From the NCBI GenBank assembly GCA_903789615.1, contig CAIFEV010000010.1, positions 29,648-93,647 on the forward strand: a DNA stretch of 64,000 nucleotides. Direction: 5' to 3'. The first letter of the stretch is position 1; each line of letters starts with the position of its first letter. Position numbers and translations under genes: made by a program. Under the pieces are notes generated by a model. It saw only the letters and a program-made list of their open reading frames with translations. It made no database searches and was not told where the DNA came from. This document shows, piece by piece, positions 42,347 to 51,277 of this stretch. Source of the stretch: an uncultured Lachnospiraceae bacterium. GTDB lineage: Bacteria; Bacillota; Clostridia; Lachnospirales; Lachnospiraceae.

Positions 42347-42636
42347 TTCAGCTGATTTCTTGTATTTTGACCGAATTGCTGAAAATACGAAGCGGTTAGT
42401 CATGGCTGATTCAGCAATTTTCTTGATTCTAAGATTCATAGCTGAATAAAAAGCGAAGTTAGAAACTGCTAATTCAGCTGCCTGGTTGCTACAAAGCAAA
42501 ATAGCTGAATTCCCGGCGAAAAACCTGCGTAAAAATTCAGCAAAGAACTGCGGAGACAGATTCTTAGCTGAATGACGGTTCATAGGAAGACTCGAAATTT
42601 CAGCGGATAGCCGCCTGAACGGGCGGTTTCGCTGAA
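42347..42636. repeat. 63-bp-period dyad array 2 (five regular units)
   Basis: TTCAGC begins at 42347, 42410, 42473, 42536 and 42599, an exact 63-bp period. GCTGAA follows after 25 bases in the first four units (42378, 42441, 42504, 42567) and 26 bases in the last (42631). The 25-base interiors and 26-base spacers are unrelated in sequence from unit to unit, so only the arms and the geometry are conserved. Most arms extend to ATTCAGC and AGCTGAAT. Arms alternate orientation every 31-32 bp, close to three turns of B-DNA. Confidence 0.9.
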
Positions 42637-42651
42637 TTCCGGGTCTTTTTT
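42597..42651 (+). terminator. Terminator formed by the last array unit
   Basis: TTTCAGC/GCTGAA form the base and CCGCC/GGGCGG the top of a hairpin, followed after CCGGG by a T-rich run at 42645-42652. It would stop transcripts reading through from phoR. Confidence 0.65.
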
Positions 42652-42698
42652 TATGATTCGGCAAATGGACCTGGTTTGCCAGTTGCCGGAACACAAAA

Positions 42699-42730
42699 CA
42701 GGCAGGGCGGGAACAATCCTGCCCTGCCTG
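42699..42730. terminator. GC-rich hairpin upstream of the DMT permease gene
   Basis: CAGGCAGGGCGGGA pairs with TCCTGCCCTGCCTG with one G-T pair around ACAA. On the minus strand a TTTTGTGTT tract follows, on the plus strand none, so its direction is unclear. Confidence 0.5.
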
Positions 42731-42827
42731 AAAACCGTCCGGAACCGGGCGGGTTTGTGATACACTGAATGCAGACGAAATGAAAACAGAGGATTATAGA
42801 AAGAAATTTTGTGACAGGAGAGAGCTT

Positions 42828-43775
42828 GTGAGCAGCAAGAAGACGGAAGTTATCAATACGCTGGCGCTGGTGTTCGCGGCATTCATATGGGGAACGACAT
42901 TTGTCGCGCAGAGCGAGGGCGCGAAGATCATAGGGCCGTATACGTTTCTTGCCGGGCGTGGCTGGATCGGGATCGTATTCCTGTACTTTGTTGTGCGCGC
43001 CAATGACCGGGCTCTGATGCGCCGGACAGGCCGGACGGCAAAGCCTGAGAATTTCCTGCAGTGGAGGCAGCTCATCGGGCTGGGATTCTTATGCGGGACG
43101 TTTCTTTTTATCGCCAGTTTTCTGCAGCAGGTCGGCATCCAGTACACGACAACGGCAAAGTCCAGCTTCATCACGGCGATGTATGTGGTGCTGGTCCCGG
43201 TCTTCTCGATTTTTGCGAAAAAATATCCGAGCGTGAAGGTATGGGTTTGTGTGGTGCTTTCTGTCATCGGGCTGTATCTGCTCTGCATCAGACCAGGTGA
43301 GGCGGGATTCGGATACGGGGATCTGCTGACGCTTGCCGGCGCGGTCTTCTTCTCCATGCAGATCCTCTCGATCAATTACAGTGTTCAGATGGTGGACGGA
43401 ATCCGGCTGGCATGGTGGCAGACATGTTCCATGGGGCTGATCGCGACGGTTTTCATGCTTGTTTTTGAGAAGCCGGACGCGGCTTCCATTCTGGCGGCAC
43501 TGCCGTCGCTTCTCTACGCGGGCGTGCTTTCGACGGGGGTTGCGTATACCCTGCAGATCGTGGGGCAGCGGCATCTGAACCCGACAGTCGCGAGTCTGGC
43601 GATGTGCCTGGAGAGTGTGTTCGGAGCGCTGGCCGGCTGGCTGGTACAGGGTCAGGAGCTGAGTGCGCGGGAGATCTCCGGATGCGCCATTATGTTTGCA
43701 GCGATCGTGCTGTCCAATCTTGATTTCAGCGGGATGGGAGGGAAAGCTCACGGAGCGGACGATATTTCACGTTGA
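42828..43775 (+). CDS. DMT-superfamily (EamA) transporter
   Basis: The 315-residue protein has ten predicted membrane spans arranged as two EamA repeats (NTLALVFAAFIWGTTFVAQSEG and SVIGLYLLCIRPGEAGFGYGDLLTLAGAVFFSMQIL). The start is the GTG at 42828 with AGGAGAG six bases upstream; the ATG at 42780 would add 16 hydrophilic residues lacking a ribosome site. EamA proteins export amino acids or other metabolites; the substrate is unknown. The 3' end overlaps the dinB frame. Confidence 0.85.
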   Translation: MSSKKTEVINTLALVFAAFIWGTTFVAQSEGAKIIGPYTFLAGRGWIGIVFLYFVVRANDRALMRRTGRTAKPENFLQWRQLIGLGFLCGTFLFIASFLQQVGIQYTTTAKSSFITAMYVVLVPVFSIFAKKYPSVKVWVCVVLSVIGLYLLCIRPGEAGFGYGDLLTLAGAVFFSMQILSINYSVQMVDGIRLAWWQTCSMGLIATVFMLVFEKPDAASILAALPSLLYAGVLSTGVAYTLQIVGQRHLNPTVASLAMCLESVFGALAGWLVQGQELSAREISGCAIMFAAIVLSNLDFSGMGGKAHGADDISR

Positions 43776-45060
43776 TGTCAACAGTGCCTTTCTGTCCTGG
43801 ACTGCGGTGAAGATGCTGCGTGAGAACCCGGACGGGCCGGATCTGCGCCGGATTCCGTCCGTCATCGGCGGCGATGAGAAAAAGCGGCACGGCATTGTGA
43901 CGGCGAAGTCCCTGCCGGCCAAAAAGATGGGGATTCACACGGCGATGACGGTGGCCGAAGCACTTCGCATCTGCCCGAATCTCGTGATCCGGCCGCCGGA
44001 TTTTGAGCTGTACAGCCGCGAGTCGGCCCGGCTTATGGAGCTTCTGCGGACCTATTCACCCGTTCAGGAGCAGCTGAGTATCGATGAGTGTTATCTGGAC
44101 ATGACGGAGGCAGCCGGGCACTTTGCCCGTCCCGGTGAGAGCAGCCGGAGGTGGGGCGTGCGGGCGGCGGACGAAATCCGGCGCGCGGTGCGGGAGACGC
44201 TCGGATTCACGGTAAATGTCGGTGTTTCCACGAACCGGCTTCTGGCCAAGATGGCCAGCGATTTTGCGAAGCCGGACAGGACCCATACTCTTTTCCCGGA
44301 GGAGGTTCCGGTGAAGATGTGGCCGCTTCCCGTTGAGTCGCTCTACGGCGCCGGTCCTTCTACGGCGCGGCAGCTGCGGCGCCTTGGCGCCGCCACAATC
44401 GGGCAGGCGGCAGCCATGGACCCGGAGGTCCTGAAGGCGAATTTCGGCGTGAAAGGCGGTCTGTATATCTACGAGAGCGCGAACGGCCGGGGATCGGACA
44501 CTGTACAGAGCGATGAGCGGGACGCTCTCAGCATGTCGGCGGAGACGACGGTTCCCTCAGACCTCGGGCCCGCTGACGAGACACAGGCTGAGCAGGTCAT
44601 CCGGTATCTTGCCGGCCGGGTGTCCGGGCGGCTGAAGCGGGAAGGGGTATTTGCCGGGACAATCACCGTCACGGTAAAGACCGACGATTTCCGCCGCCAT
44701 TCAAGGAGCCTTAGTCTCGCGGATCCGGTATGTGACGAGGAGTCCATCAGCCGCGAGGCACTCAAGGGCTACTGGGAGATGTGCGGCGGCGATGACGGCT
44801 ATTTTCACGCCGGCCGGAAGGTCCGGCTTGTCGGTGTGGGAGCCACAAAGCTTTCGGACGGACGCTTCCGGCAGATGAGCCTGGAGGATCTTGCGAGGCA
44901 GATTGCGGGAGACGACGAGGAGAGACGGAAACGGGAGCTTGAGTCTCAGGAAAGACGTGCGAAAAAGAAAAGACAGGAGAAGCTGGATAAAATGCGCCGC
45001 GAGCTGAACGAGCGGTTCGGCGAAGGAACCGTCGTGCGCGGCGCGGATACGGAACCGTGA
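43720..45060 (+). CDS. dinB: DNA polymerase IV (Y family)
   Basis: The protein has the Y-family order: RTIFHVDVNSAFLSW with the first catalytic Asp, LSIDECYLDMT (SIDE motif), GVSTNRLLAKMASDFAKPDR, helix-hairpin-helix region LYGAGPSTARQLRRLGAATIGQAA, and a little-finger domain (TVPSDLGPADE, VTVKTDDFRRHSRSLSL). The tail is a Lys/Arg/Glu-rich helix. The start is uncertain: homology begins near 43750, where no normal start codon exists. TTG at 43720 and GTG at 43663 (with AGGAG) are the choices, both inside the DMT gene. An ACG at 43750 behind GGGAGGG is also conceivable. It performs translesion synthesis. Confidence 0.87.
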   Translation: MISAGWEGKLTERTIFHVDVNSAFLSWTAVKMLRENPDGPDLRRIPSVIGGDEKKRHGIVTAKSLPAKKMGIHTAMTVAEALRICPNLVIRPPDFELYSRESARLMELLRTYSPVQEQLSIDECYLDMTEAAGHFARPGESSRRWGVRAADEIRRAVRETLGFTVNVGVSTNRLLAKMASDFAKPDRTHTLFPEEVPVKMWPLPVESLYGAGPSTARQLRRLGAATIGQAAAMDPEVLKANFGVKGGLYIYESANGRGSDTVQSDERDALSMSAETTVPSDLGPADETQAEQVIRYLAGRVSGRLKREGVFAGTITVTVKTDDFRRHSRSLSLADPVCDEESISREALKGYWEMCGGDDGYFHAGRKVRLVGVGATKLSDGRFRQMSLEDLARQIAGDDEERRKRELESQERRAKKKRQEKLDKMRRELNERFGEGTVVRGADTEP

Positions 45061-45080
45061 GGGGCGCCTGACAAGGCGGA

Positions 45081-45102
45081 GAGCCAGCCAAACGGCTGGC
45101 TC
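45081..45102. terminator. Hairpin between converging dinB and MATE genes
   Basis: GAGCCAGCC and GGCTGGCTC form a perfect 9-bp stem with an AAAC loop. No T-run follows on either strand, so terminator strength is uncertain. Confidence 0.5.
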
Positions 45103-46471
45103 AGCCGGCATCCGCCTCCGCCACGCCTTCGCCGTGTTTTTTCCGGATATCTTTCATGACGAACAGGTAGGATACTCCGGTGAAGATGCCGGCAGTGAGC
45201 CACGCGAAAGGATCACAGGCGACGGCAAAGGTGGAATTGAGCGTCTTCATGGCAAGCCATGCCATCAGCAGGCGGCTGAAGAACTCGACCACGCCGCCCA
45301 TCATGGGCAGGAAGCCGTAGCCGCATCCTTGCATCACGTTGCGGAAGATGAAGATCATCGACAGCGGGATGTAGCAGGTGACGCACAGGTGGACATACGC
45401 GTTGGCCCAGGGGACGAGCGACGCGATGTCCGTGTCGCCGGAAAAGAAGAACCCGAGGGTGGCAGGCGTCAGAAACCACGCGAGGACGCCGCTTATCAGC
45501 GAGTAGAGAATCTCGATGACAACGGCGTCGCGCACGCTCTTTCTCACGCGGGAGAATTTTCCGGCGCCGAAGTTCTGCCCGGAGAAAGTTGCCATGGTCT
45601 GGCCCATGGACTGCATTCCCTGGCTGAGCATGCCCTGAAACTTGCCGCCGGCTGTGATGGCGGCGACGGCGGTGGAACCGAAGATGTTGATGGCAGACTG
45701 CATGATCATCGTCCCGGAGGCCGTGATGCCGAACTGCAGGGCCATCGGGAGCGCAATGCTCATCTGAACGCCGGTGTCCTTCCGGTAGATCTTCCACTCG
45801 CCTCTCTGCGGGAGAAGCGATTTTTCTTTTTTGTAAATGTACAGAAAGCAGATGATGGCGGACAGCGCCTGAGAAAAGTCGGTCGCGACCGCAGCACCGG
45901 CAACTCCCATGTGGAAGTTGATGATGCACACGAGGTCCAGTACGACGTTCAGACCGGCGGAGAAGAGCAGCGTGTACAGCGGCACACGGCTGTTTCCGAC
46001 GGCGCGCAGCAGGGCGCTCCCCAGGTTGTACGCTACGCAGGCGATGAGCCCCCACGCGATGATGGAGATGTACGTGCAGGCGTCGGCAAAGATGTTGTCC
46101 GGCGTGTTCATCACGTGCAGCAGCGGATTCATGACGAGCAGGAAGACTGCCGTGATGAGAGCTGCCGAGATAAGGGAGAGAAGGCAGGAGTTGGCGACGG
46201 AGTGGCGCATGCGTTTTTCGTCGCCGGCTCCGAAGGCCTGGCTGGTCAGCACCGTGAATCCGGTGGTGAGACCTACGGCGAAGCCCTGCATCAGGAACAT
46301 GATCGTGCCGGTTGACCCGACGGCGGCCAGCGCGCCTTCTCCGACCGTGCGGCCCACGATGATGGTGTCAGCCATGTTGTACAGCGTCTGGAAGACATTT
46401 CCCACAAACAGCGGCAGGGTAAAGCGGAGAATGATGCCGATGATGCCGCCCCTTGTCATATCCGTTTTCAT
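45101..46471 (-). CDS. MATE-family efflux transporter
   Basis: The 456-residue protein has about twelve membrane spans and MATE repeats (ILRFTLPLFVGNVFQTLYNMADTIIVGRTVGEGALAAVGSTG and, in the second half, QMSIALPMALQFGITASGTMIMQSAINIFGSTAVAAITAG). Such proteins export cationic drugs or metabolites with Na+ or H+. It is the last of four leftward genes (dapL, nhaC, nhaC, MATE), with a 66-base gap upstream. Linkage to the amino-acid genes may be only transcriptional. Confidence 0.9.
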   Translation of the reverse strand: MKTDMTRGGIIGIILRFTLPLFVGNVFQTLYNMADTIIVGRTVGEGALAAVGSTGTIMFLMQGFAVGLTTGFTVLTSQAFGAGDEKRMRHSVANSCLLSLISAALITAVFLLVMNPLLHVMNTPDNIFADACTYISIIAWGLIACVAYNLGSALLRAVGNSRVPLYTLLFSAGLNVVLDLVCIINFHMGVAGAAVATDFSQALSAIICFLYIYKKEKSLLPQRGEWKIYRKDTGVQMSIALPMALQFGITASGTMIMQSAINIFGSTAVAAITAGGKFQGMLSQGMQSMGQTMATFSGQNFGAGKFSRVRKSVRDAVVIEILYSLISGVLAWFLTPATLGFFFSGDTDIASLVPWANAYVHLCVTCYIPLSMIFIFRNVMQGCGYGFLPMMGGVVEFFSRLLMAWLAMKTLNSTFAVACDPFAWLTAGIFTGVSYLFVMKDIRKKHGEGVAEADAG

Positions 46472-46537
46472 AATCTGAAAGTATACCTCGTGAACTTGAA
46501 AAGTGCAGGCCCGGCAGGGCAGTTGATCAGGAAGGGT

Positions 46538-48145
46538 TCAGTCAGAGATTCCTTTTTTGTTTTCGCGCAGACGCAGCACGGCCAGAAGAGTGATGAGCAG
46601 GCCGAGGCTGACGGACAGCGACAGAACGCCGTTCTTGGTGAAGCCGGCGATGATGTAGCCGACACAGGAGATGGCCGCGCAGACGAGCGCGTACGGCAGC
46701 TGTGTGGTCACGTGGTTGATGTGTGAGCACTGGGCGCCGGCGCTGCTCATGATGGTTGTGTCGGAAATTGGCGAGCAGTGGTCACCGCACACGGACCCGG
46801 CCATGCAGGCCGCTATCGCGATGATCATCATCGAATAATCCGTGCTCTCAAAGCAGTCTACGACGATCGGGATCAGGATGCCGAATGTTCCCCAGCTTGT
46901 GCCCGTCGCGAAGGAGATGCCCACCGCGATGAGGAAGATGATGGCCGGCAGCAGGGAAAGGAATCCGGACGCCGATCCTCTCACAACAGACTTGACAAAT
47001 GCGGATGCGCCCAGCGAATCGGTCATGGCCTTGAGCGTCCAGGCAAATGTCAGGATCAGGATCGCCGGGACCATGGACTTGAAGCCGGAAGGCAGGCAGT
47101 CCATGCACCCGGAAAATGTGAGCGACCGGCGGACGCAGTAGAAGACGATGACGATGATGAGGGCGAAAATCGAGCCTAAGGACAGGCCGACGGATGCGTC
47201 GCTTGCGGCAAAGGCGTCAACAAATCCGGTGCCGGAGAAAAAGCCGCCGGAGTAGAGCATGCCCAGCACACAGCAGATGACGATGGCAAGAATCGGAAAA
47301 ACAAGGTCGATCACGTGGCCGTGGCCCTGCGTCCTGTCCTCATCCTCCGCGTTTGCATACGGGCGGTCAGGCGTTGTGTACAGGTCGCCCTTCAGGGCGT
47401 TCTGCTCGTGCGTGAGCATCGGCCCGAAGTCAACCCGCAGGATCGAGAGCCCCAGCATCATCGCGATGGTGAGCAGGGCGTAGTAGTTGTACGGAATGGT
47501 CTGCACGAAGATGCGGATTCCATCGGAGTCCGGCACGAAGCCGGATACGGCGGCGGCCCAGCTGGAAACCGGCGCGATGATGCAGACAGGCGCCGCGGTG
47601 GCGTCGATGAGGTACGCCAGCTTGGCGCGGGACACCTGGTGCTTGTCTGTCACCGGACGCATGACGCTGCCGACAGTCAGACAGTTGAAATAGTCGTCGA
47701 TGAAGATCAGCACCCCCAGGACCGTGGTGGCCAGCATGGCACCGCGGCGCGTCCTGATGTGCGTTGCCGCCCAGCGGCCGAACGCCGCCGAACCGCCGGT
47801 GCGGTTCATCAGGGAAACAACACAGCCGAGAACGACAAGAAAGATGAGGATGCCGACGTTGTAGGAGTCGGAAAGCACGCCAATCAGACCGTCCTGCAGG
47901 ACGTGCGTAAATGTTCCCTCAAAGGAAAAGCCGGAGAAGAGCAGCGCGCCGGTCACGATGCCGAGGAACAGAGAGCTGTACACTTCTTTTGTGGCCAGTG
48001 CCAGCACGATGGCGATGAGCGGCGGGGTAAGAGACCAGAACGTCCCCTGGACACTTTCCGCGCTCGTCAGACGGCAGGCAGCAATGAGAAATACGATGAC
48101 GGCCGCAGCCGCGATAGCCCTGATGATTTTCTGTGACTTTTTCAA
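46538..48145 (-). CDS. NhaC-family porter, copy 1
   Basis: The protein has 535 residues and about a dozen membrane spans, with the NhaC-family ICMS-like core (GVLIFIDDYFNCLTVGSVMRPVTDKHQVSRAKLAYLIDATAAPVCIIAPVSSWAAAVSGF). A longer frame starts at 48205, but the TTG at 48145 has GGGGGAG seven bases upstream and yields exactly the length and N-terminus of its neighbour, so I choose it. It is a close tandem duplicate of the gene at 48222-49829. NhaC proteins exchange Na+ for H+, and some relatives (the LysW group) are predicted amino-acid porters. Confidence 0.88.
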   Translation of the reverse strand: MKKSQKIIRAIAAAAVIVFLIAACRLTSAESVQGTFWSLTPPLIAIVLALATKEVYSSLFLGIVTGALLFSGFSFEGTFTHVLQDGLIGVLSDSYNVGILIFLVVLGCVVSLMNRTGGSAAFGRWAATHIRTRRGAMLATTVLGVLIFIDDYFNCLTVGSVMRPVTDKHQVSRAKLAYLIDATAAPVCIIAPVSSWAAAVSGFVPDSDGIRIFVQTIPYNYYALLTIAMMLGLSILRVDFGPMLTHEQNALKGDLYTTPDRPYANAEDEDRTQGHGHVIDLVFPILAIVICCVLGMLYSGGFFSGTGFVDAFAASDASVGLSLGSIFALIIVIVFYCVRRSLTFSGCMDCLPSGFKSMVPAILILTFAWTLKAMTDSLGASAFVKSVVRGSASGFLSLLPAIIFLIAVGISFATGTSWGTFGILIPIVVDCFESTDYSMMIIAIAACMAGSVCGDHCSPISDTTIMSSAGAQCSHINHVTTQLPYALVCAAISCVGYIIAGFTKNGVLSLSVSLGLLITLLAVLRLRENKKGISD

Positions 48146-48221
48146 AAAACTCTCCCCCTGCCGCCTGCCCATCCGTCTTCTGCGGGAGCGGGCGGCATCT
48201 GTCATGTGATGGTTAAAAATG

Positions 48222-49829
48222 TTAGTCGGAAATTCCCCGTTTATTTTCGCGCAGACGCAGGACGGCCAGGAGCCCGATCATCAGACCGGCGCCGGCTGCA
48301 AGCGATACGGCGGCGTTTTTGGTGAAACCGGCGATTATATAGGACACGAACGAGATGGCCGCGCAGGTGAGCGCGTATGGCAGCTGCGTGGTGACGTGGT
48401 TCATGTGCGCGCACTGGGCGCCGGCACTGCTCATGATGGTCGTATCCGAGATGGGCGAGCAGTGATCGCCGCAGACGGACCCGGCCATGCAGGCCGCCAT
48501 CGATATGATCATCATATTGTAGTCTGTTCCGATGAAACAGTCCACAACAATCGGAATCAGAATTCCGAATGTCCCCCAGCTCGTGCCCGTCGCGAAGGAA
48601 ATACCCACCGCGATGAGGAAGATGATGGCCGGCAGCATGGAGAGAAAGCCGGACGCGGAGCCGGTGACGACGGTTCTGACGAATTCCGAGGCACCCAGCG
48701 AGTCGGTCATCGCCTTGAGCGTCCAGGCAAATGTCAGGATCAGGATCGCCGGGACCATGACCTTGAAACCGGCCGGCAGACAGTCCATGCACTCTGAGAA
48801 TGAGAGCGAGCGGCGCAGGCAGTAGAAGATGACGATGATGATGAGCGCGAAGATGGAGCCTAAGGACAGGCCTACGGACGCGTCACTTTCGGCAAAGGCA
48901 TCGACAAATCCCGTCCCGGAGAAGAAACCGCCGGAATAGATCATGCCGATGACGCAGCATACGACGGTGATGACAATCGGGAAGATCAGATCCCCGATCT
49001 TTCCGTGCCCGCCGGTCCTGTCTTCATTTTCCTCCGCCGAATACGGGCGTTCCGGGGTGGTGTAGAGATCGCCTTTCAGAGCGTTCTGTTCGTGCGTGAG
49101 CATCGGGCCGTAATCAACACGCAGGATGGACAGGCCGAACATCATGACAAGCGTGAGAAGCGCGTAGAAGTTGAAGGGGATCGTCTGAATAAAGATCTTC
49201 AGGCCGTCCGAGGCCGGCACAAAACCGGAGACGGCTGCAGCCCAGCTGGAGATCGGCGCGATGATGCAGACCGGTGCCGCGGTGGAGTCGATGAGATAGG
49301 CGAGCTTGGCCCGCGAGACGTGATGCTTGTCCGTCACCGGGCGCATGACACTGCCGACAGTGAGACAGTTGAACGCGTCGTCGATGAAGATCAGAATGCC
49401 CAGGAGCGTGGTGGCGAGCATGGCGCCGCGGCGCGTCTTTATGTGCTTTCCGGCCCAGCGCCCGAAGGCAGCCGATCCGCCGGTGCGGTTCATCAGGGCG
49501 ACGACCGTTCCCAGAACCACGACGAAGATGAGAATGCCGACGTTGTAGGAGTCAGACAGGACATGAATAAAACCGTCCTGCAGGACATGCGTGAATGTGC
49601 CCTCGAAGGAAAATCCCGAGAACAGCAGCGCGCCGGTCACGATTCCCATGAACAGAGAACTGTACACTTCCTTGGTGGCAAGTGCCAGAACGATGGCGAC
49701 GACGGCCGGCATCAGGGACCAGAAGGTGCCCCGCACCGTGTCGGCGTCCGTAAGCCTTGCGGCCGCCATCAGAAGACAGATGACGGCCGCGGCGGCGGTT
49801 ATGAAAGAAATAATTTTCTTTTTCCCCAA
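48222..49829 (-). CDS. NhaC-family porter, copy 2
   Basis: This 535-residue protein is nearly collinear with copy 1, sharing most segments (ATKEVYSSLF-GIVTGALLFSGFSFEGTFTHVLQDG, MNRTGGSAAFGRWA, IFIDD-FNCLTVGSVMRPVTDKH, SYLSPISDTTIMSSAGAQC-type region near the C-terminus). Divergence is concentrated at the termini. It starts at an ATG 36 bases after dapL. Position between dapL and its paralogue suggests a role in lysine or diaminopimelate-linked transport, or in Na+ balance; this is inference. Confidence 0.9.
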   Translation of the reverse strand: MGKKKIISFITAAAAVICLLMAAARLTDADTVRGTFWSLMPAVVAIVLALATKEVYSSLFMGIVTGALLFSGFSFEGTFTHVLQDGFIHVLSDSYNVGILIFVVVLGTVVALMNRTGGSAAFGRWAGKHIKTRRGAMLATTLLGILIFIDDAFNCLTVGSVMRPVTDKHHVSRAKLAYLIDSTAAPVCIIAPISSWAAAVSGFVPASDGLKIFIQTIPFNFYALLTLVMMFGLSILRVDYGPMLTHEQNALKGDLYTTPERPYSAEENEDRTGGHGKIGDLIFPIVITVVCCVIGMIYSGGFFSGTGFVDAFAESDASVGLSLGSIFALIIIVIFYCLRRSLSFSECMDCLPAGFKVMVPAILILTFAWTLKAMTDSLGASEFVRTVVTGSASGFLSMLPAIIFLIAVGISFATGTSWGTFGILIPIVVDCFIGTDYNMMIISMAACMAGSVCGDHCSPISDTTIMSSAGAQCAHMNHVTTQLPYALTCAAISFVSYIIAGFTKNAAVSLAAGAGLMIGLLAVLRLRENKRGISD

Positions 49830-49865
49830 TTTCTTTTCCCCCAGGAACCCCGATCTGTCCCGGAA

Positions 49866-51086
49866 TCAGTTCAGATGCCGGAAACGCTCAATCGCGGCCT
49901 TTGTGTTCTCATGCGATCCGAATGCCGTGAGCCGGAAATACCCTTCTCCGCTCGGACCGAATCCTGACCCGGGCGTGCCGACAACATGGCCCTTCTCAAG
50001 AAGGTAGTCAAAGAACTCCCAGCTGCTCATGCCGTCCGGTGTCTTCAGCCACACATACGGCGAGTTGACGCCGCCGCTGCAGGTGAATCCGGCTGCGGTG
50101 AGGCCCTCGCGGATCATGCGCGCATTTTCCATGTAGTAGGAGACAAGTGCGCGGATTTCTTTCTGACCTTCCTCTGTATAGACGGCCTCGCCGGCGCGCT
50201 GCTGGATGTACGGAGCACCGTTGAACTTCGTGCCGTGGCGGCGCGCCCACAGATCGCGCATGCTGACGCCGGACGCATCCTTAAGCTCCTTCGGGACGAC
50301 GGTGTAGCCCAGGCGCACGCCCGTGAAACCGGCATTCTTGGAAAAGGAGCGGATCTCGATTGCGCAGGTCTTCGCGCCGTCGCACTCATAGATGGAGTGC
50401 GGGATGTCGTCCTCGGTGATGTACGCCTCGTAGGCGGCGTCATAGATGATGACGGCTTTGTTCGCATTGGCGAAATCGACCCACTTCTGCAGCTGCTCTT
50501 TTGTGATCGCCGCGCCCGTCGGGTTGTTCGGGAAGCACAGGTAGATGATGTCCGGAATCTCCTCCGGAAGCTGCGGCGCGAAGCCGTTTTCCGCGAGGCA
50601 CGGCATGTAGATGATGTTGCTCCAGGTTCCGGTCTTCTCGTCATAGGTGCCGGCGCGTCCCGCCATGACGTTGGTGTCCACATATACCGGGTATACCGGA
50701 TCGCAGACGGCGACGCGGCAGTCTTTTGAGAAGATCTCCTGGATGTTGCCGGAGTCGGACTTGGCGCCGTCCGATACGAAGATTTCATCCGGGGAGATGG
50801 TCACCCCGCGGCCGCCGAAGTCAACCCGGCTGATGGCACTGCGCAGGAAATCATATCCGAGGTCCGGCGTGTAGCCGCGAAATGTTTCGGCGTGCGACTG
50901 CTCCTCCACCGCCTTCTGCAGCGCTGCGATGACACTTTTACTCAGCGGCTGGGTCACGTCGCCGATTCCCAGCCGGATGATCAGGGTGTCCGGGTGCGCA
51001 TCTTTGTATGCGGCAACCTTTTTCGCGATATTGGAAAACAGATAGGAACCACGAAGCTGCAGATAGTCCGGATTGGCTTTAAACAT
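49866..51086 (-). CDS. dapL: LL-diaminopimelate aminotransferase
   Basis: The 406-residue protein starts FKANPDYLQLRGSYLFSNIAKKVAAYKDAHPDTLIIRLGIGDVTQPLSKSVI, the DapL hallmark. GYTPDLGYDFLRSAI, DGAKSDSGNIQEIF, FPNNPTGAAITKEQL, YDAAYEAYI and SFSKNAGFTGVRLGYTVVP (Schiff-base Lys) follow. It converts tetrahydrodipicolinate directly to LL-diaminopimelate with glutamate as donor, a lysine and peptidoglycan precursor route found in many Clostridia. AAAGGAGG lies seven bases before the ATG at 51086. First gene of a leftward operon with the two NhaC porters. No lysine riboswitch fits into the short upstream region. Confidence 0.94.
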   Translation of the reverse strand: MFKANPDYLQLRGSYLFSNIAKKVAAYKDAHPDTLIIRLGIGDVTQPLSKSVIAALQKAVEEQSHAETFRGYTPDLGYDFLRSAISRVDFGGRGVTISPDEIFVSDGAKSDSGNIQEIFSKDCRVAVCDPVYPVYVDTNVMAGRAGTYDEKTGTWSNIIYMPCLAENGFAPQLPEEIPDIIYLCFPNNPTGAAITKEQLQKWVDFANANKAVIIYDAAYEAYITEDDIPHSIYECDGAKTCAIEIRSFSKNAGFTGVRLGYTVVPKELKDASGVSMRDLWARRHGTKFNGAPYIQQRAGEAVYTEEGQKEIRALVSYYMENARMIREGLTAAGFTCSGGVNSPYVWLKTPDGMSSWEFFDYLLEKGHVVGTPGSGFGPSGEGYFRLTAFGSHENTKAAIERFRHLN

Positions 51087-51277
51087 ATGGAATCCTCCTT
51101 TGGCACATGTGCGGTTGGCTGGCTTAATGCAGGCACTCACACTGCAGGCCTGCGTTAGTCTGGAAAATTATATATCATCCGAATGAGAAATGCTATGATA
51201 ACAGAATGATTGCGGGACCAAAACCAGCTTAAAAATCATGGCCCGCAGGGAGGCTGTCAGACGGCAGGAAGACGTAT

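Larger units (their letters stand above)
42297..42827. other. Intergenic stretch with 63-bp dyad array 2
   Basis: No gene is seen in this 531-base gap after phoR. It contains the five-unit dyad array (42347-42636), whose last unit doubles as a terminator, and a GC-rich hairpin at 42699-42730. Confidence 0.75.

Noticed and set aside
42347..42636. CRISPR array
   Set aside because: The conserved part is only 6-8 bases, alternates in orientation, and no cas genes are near. Period and arm design do not fit any CRISPR repeat.
45134..46315. 393-codon plus-strand frame opposite the MATE gene
   Set aside because: Highly charged antisense shadow; the MATE protein on the other strand is unmistakable.
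51087..51277. Lysine riboswitch upstream of dapL
   Set aside because: The region holds a promoter and only a short GCAGGC/GCCTGC hairpin; there is not enough room or pattern for the ~170-nt L box.
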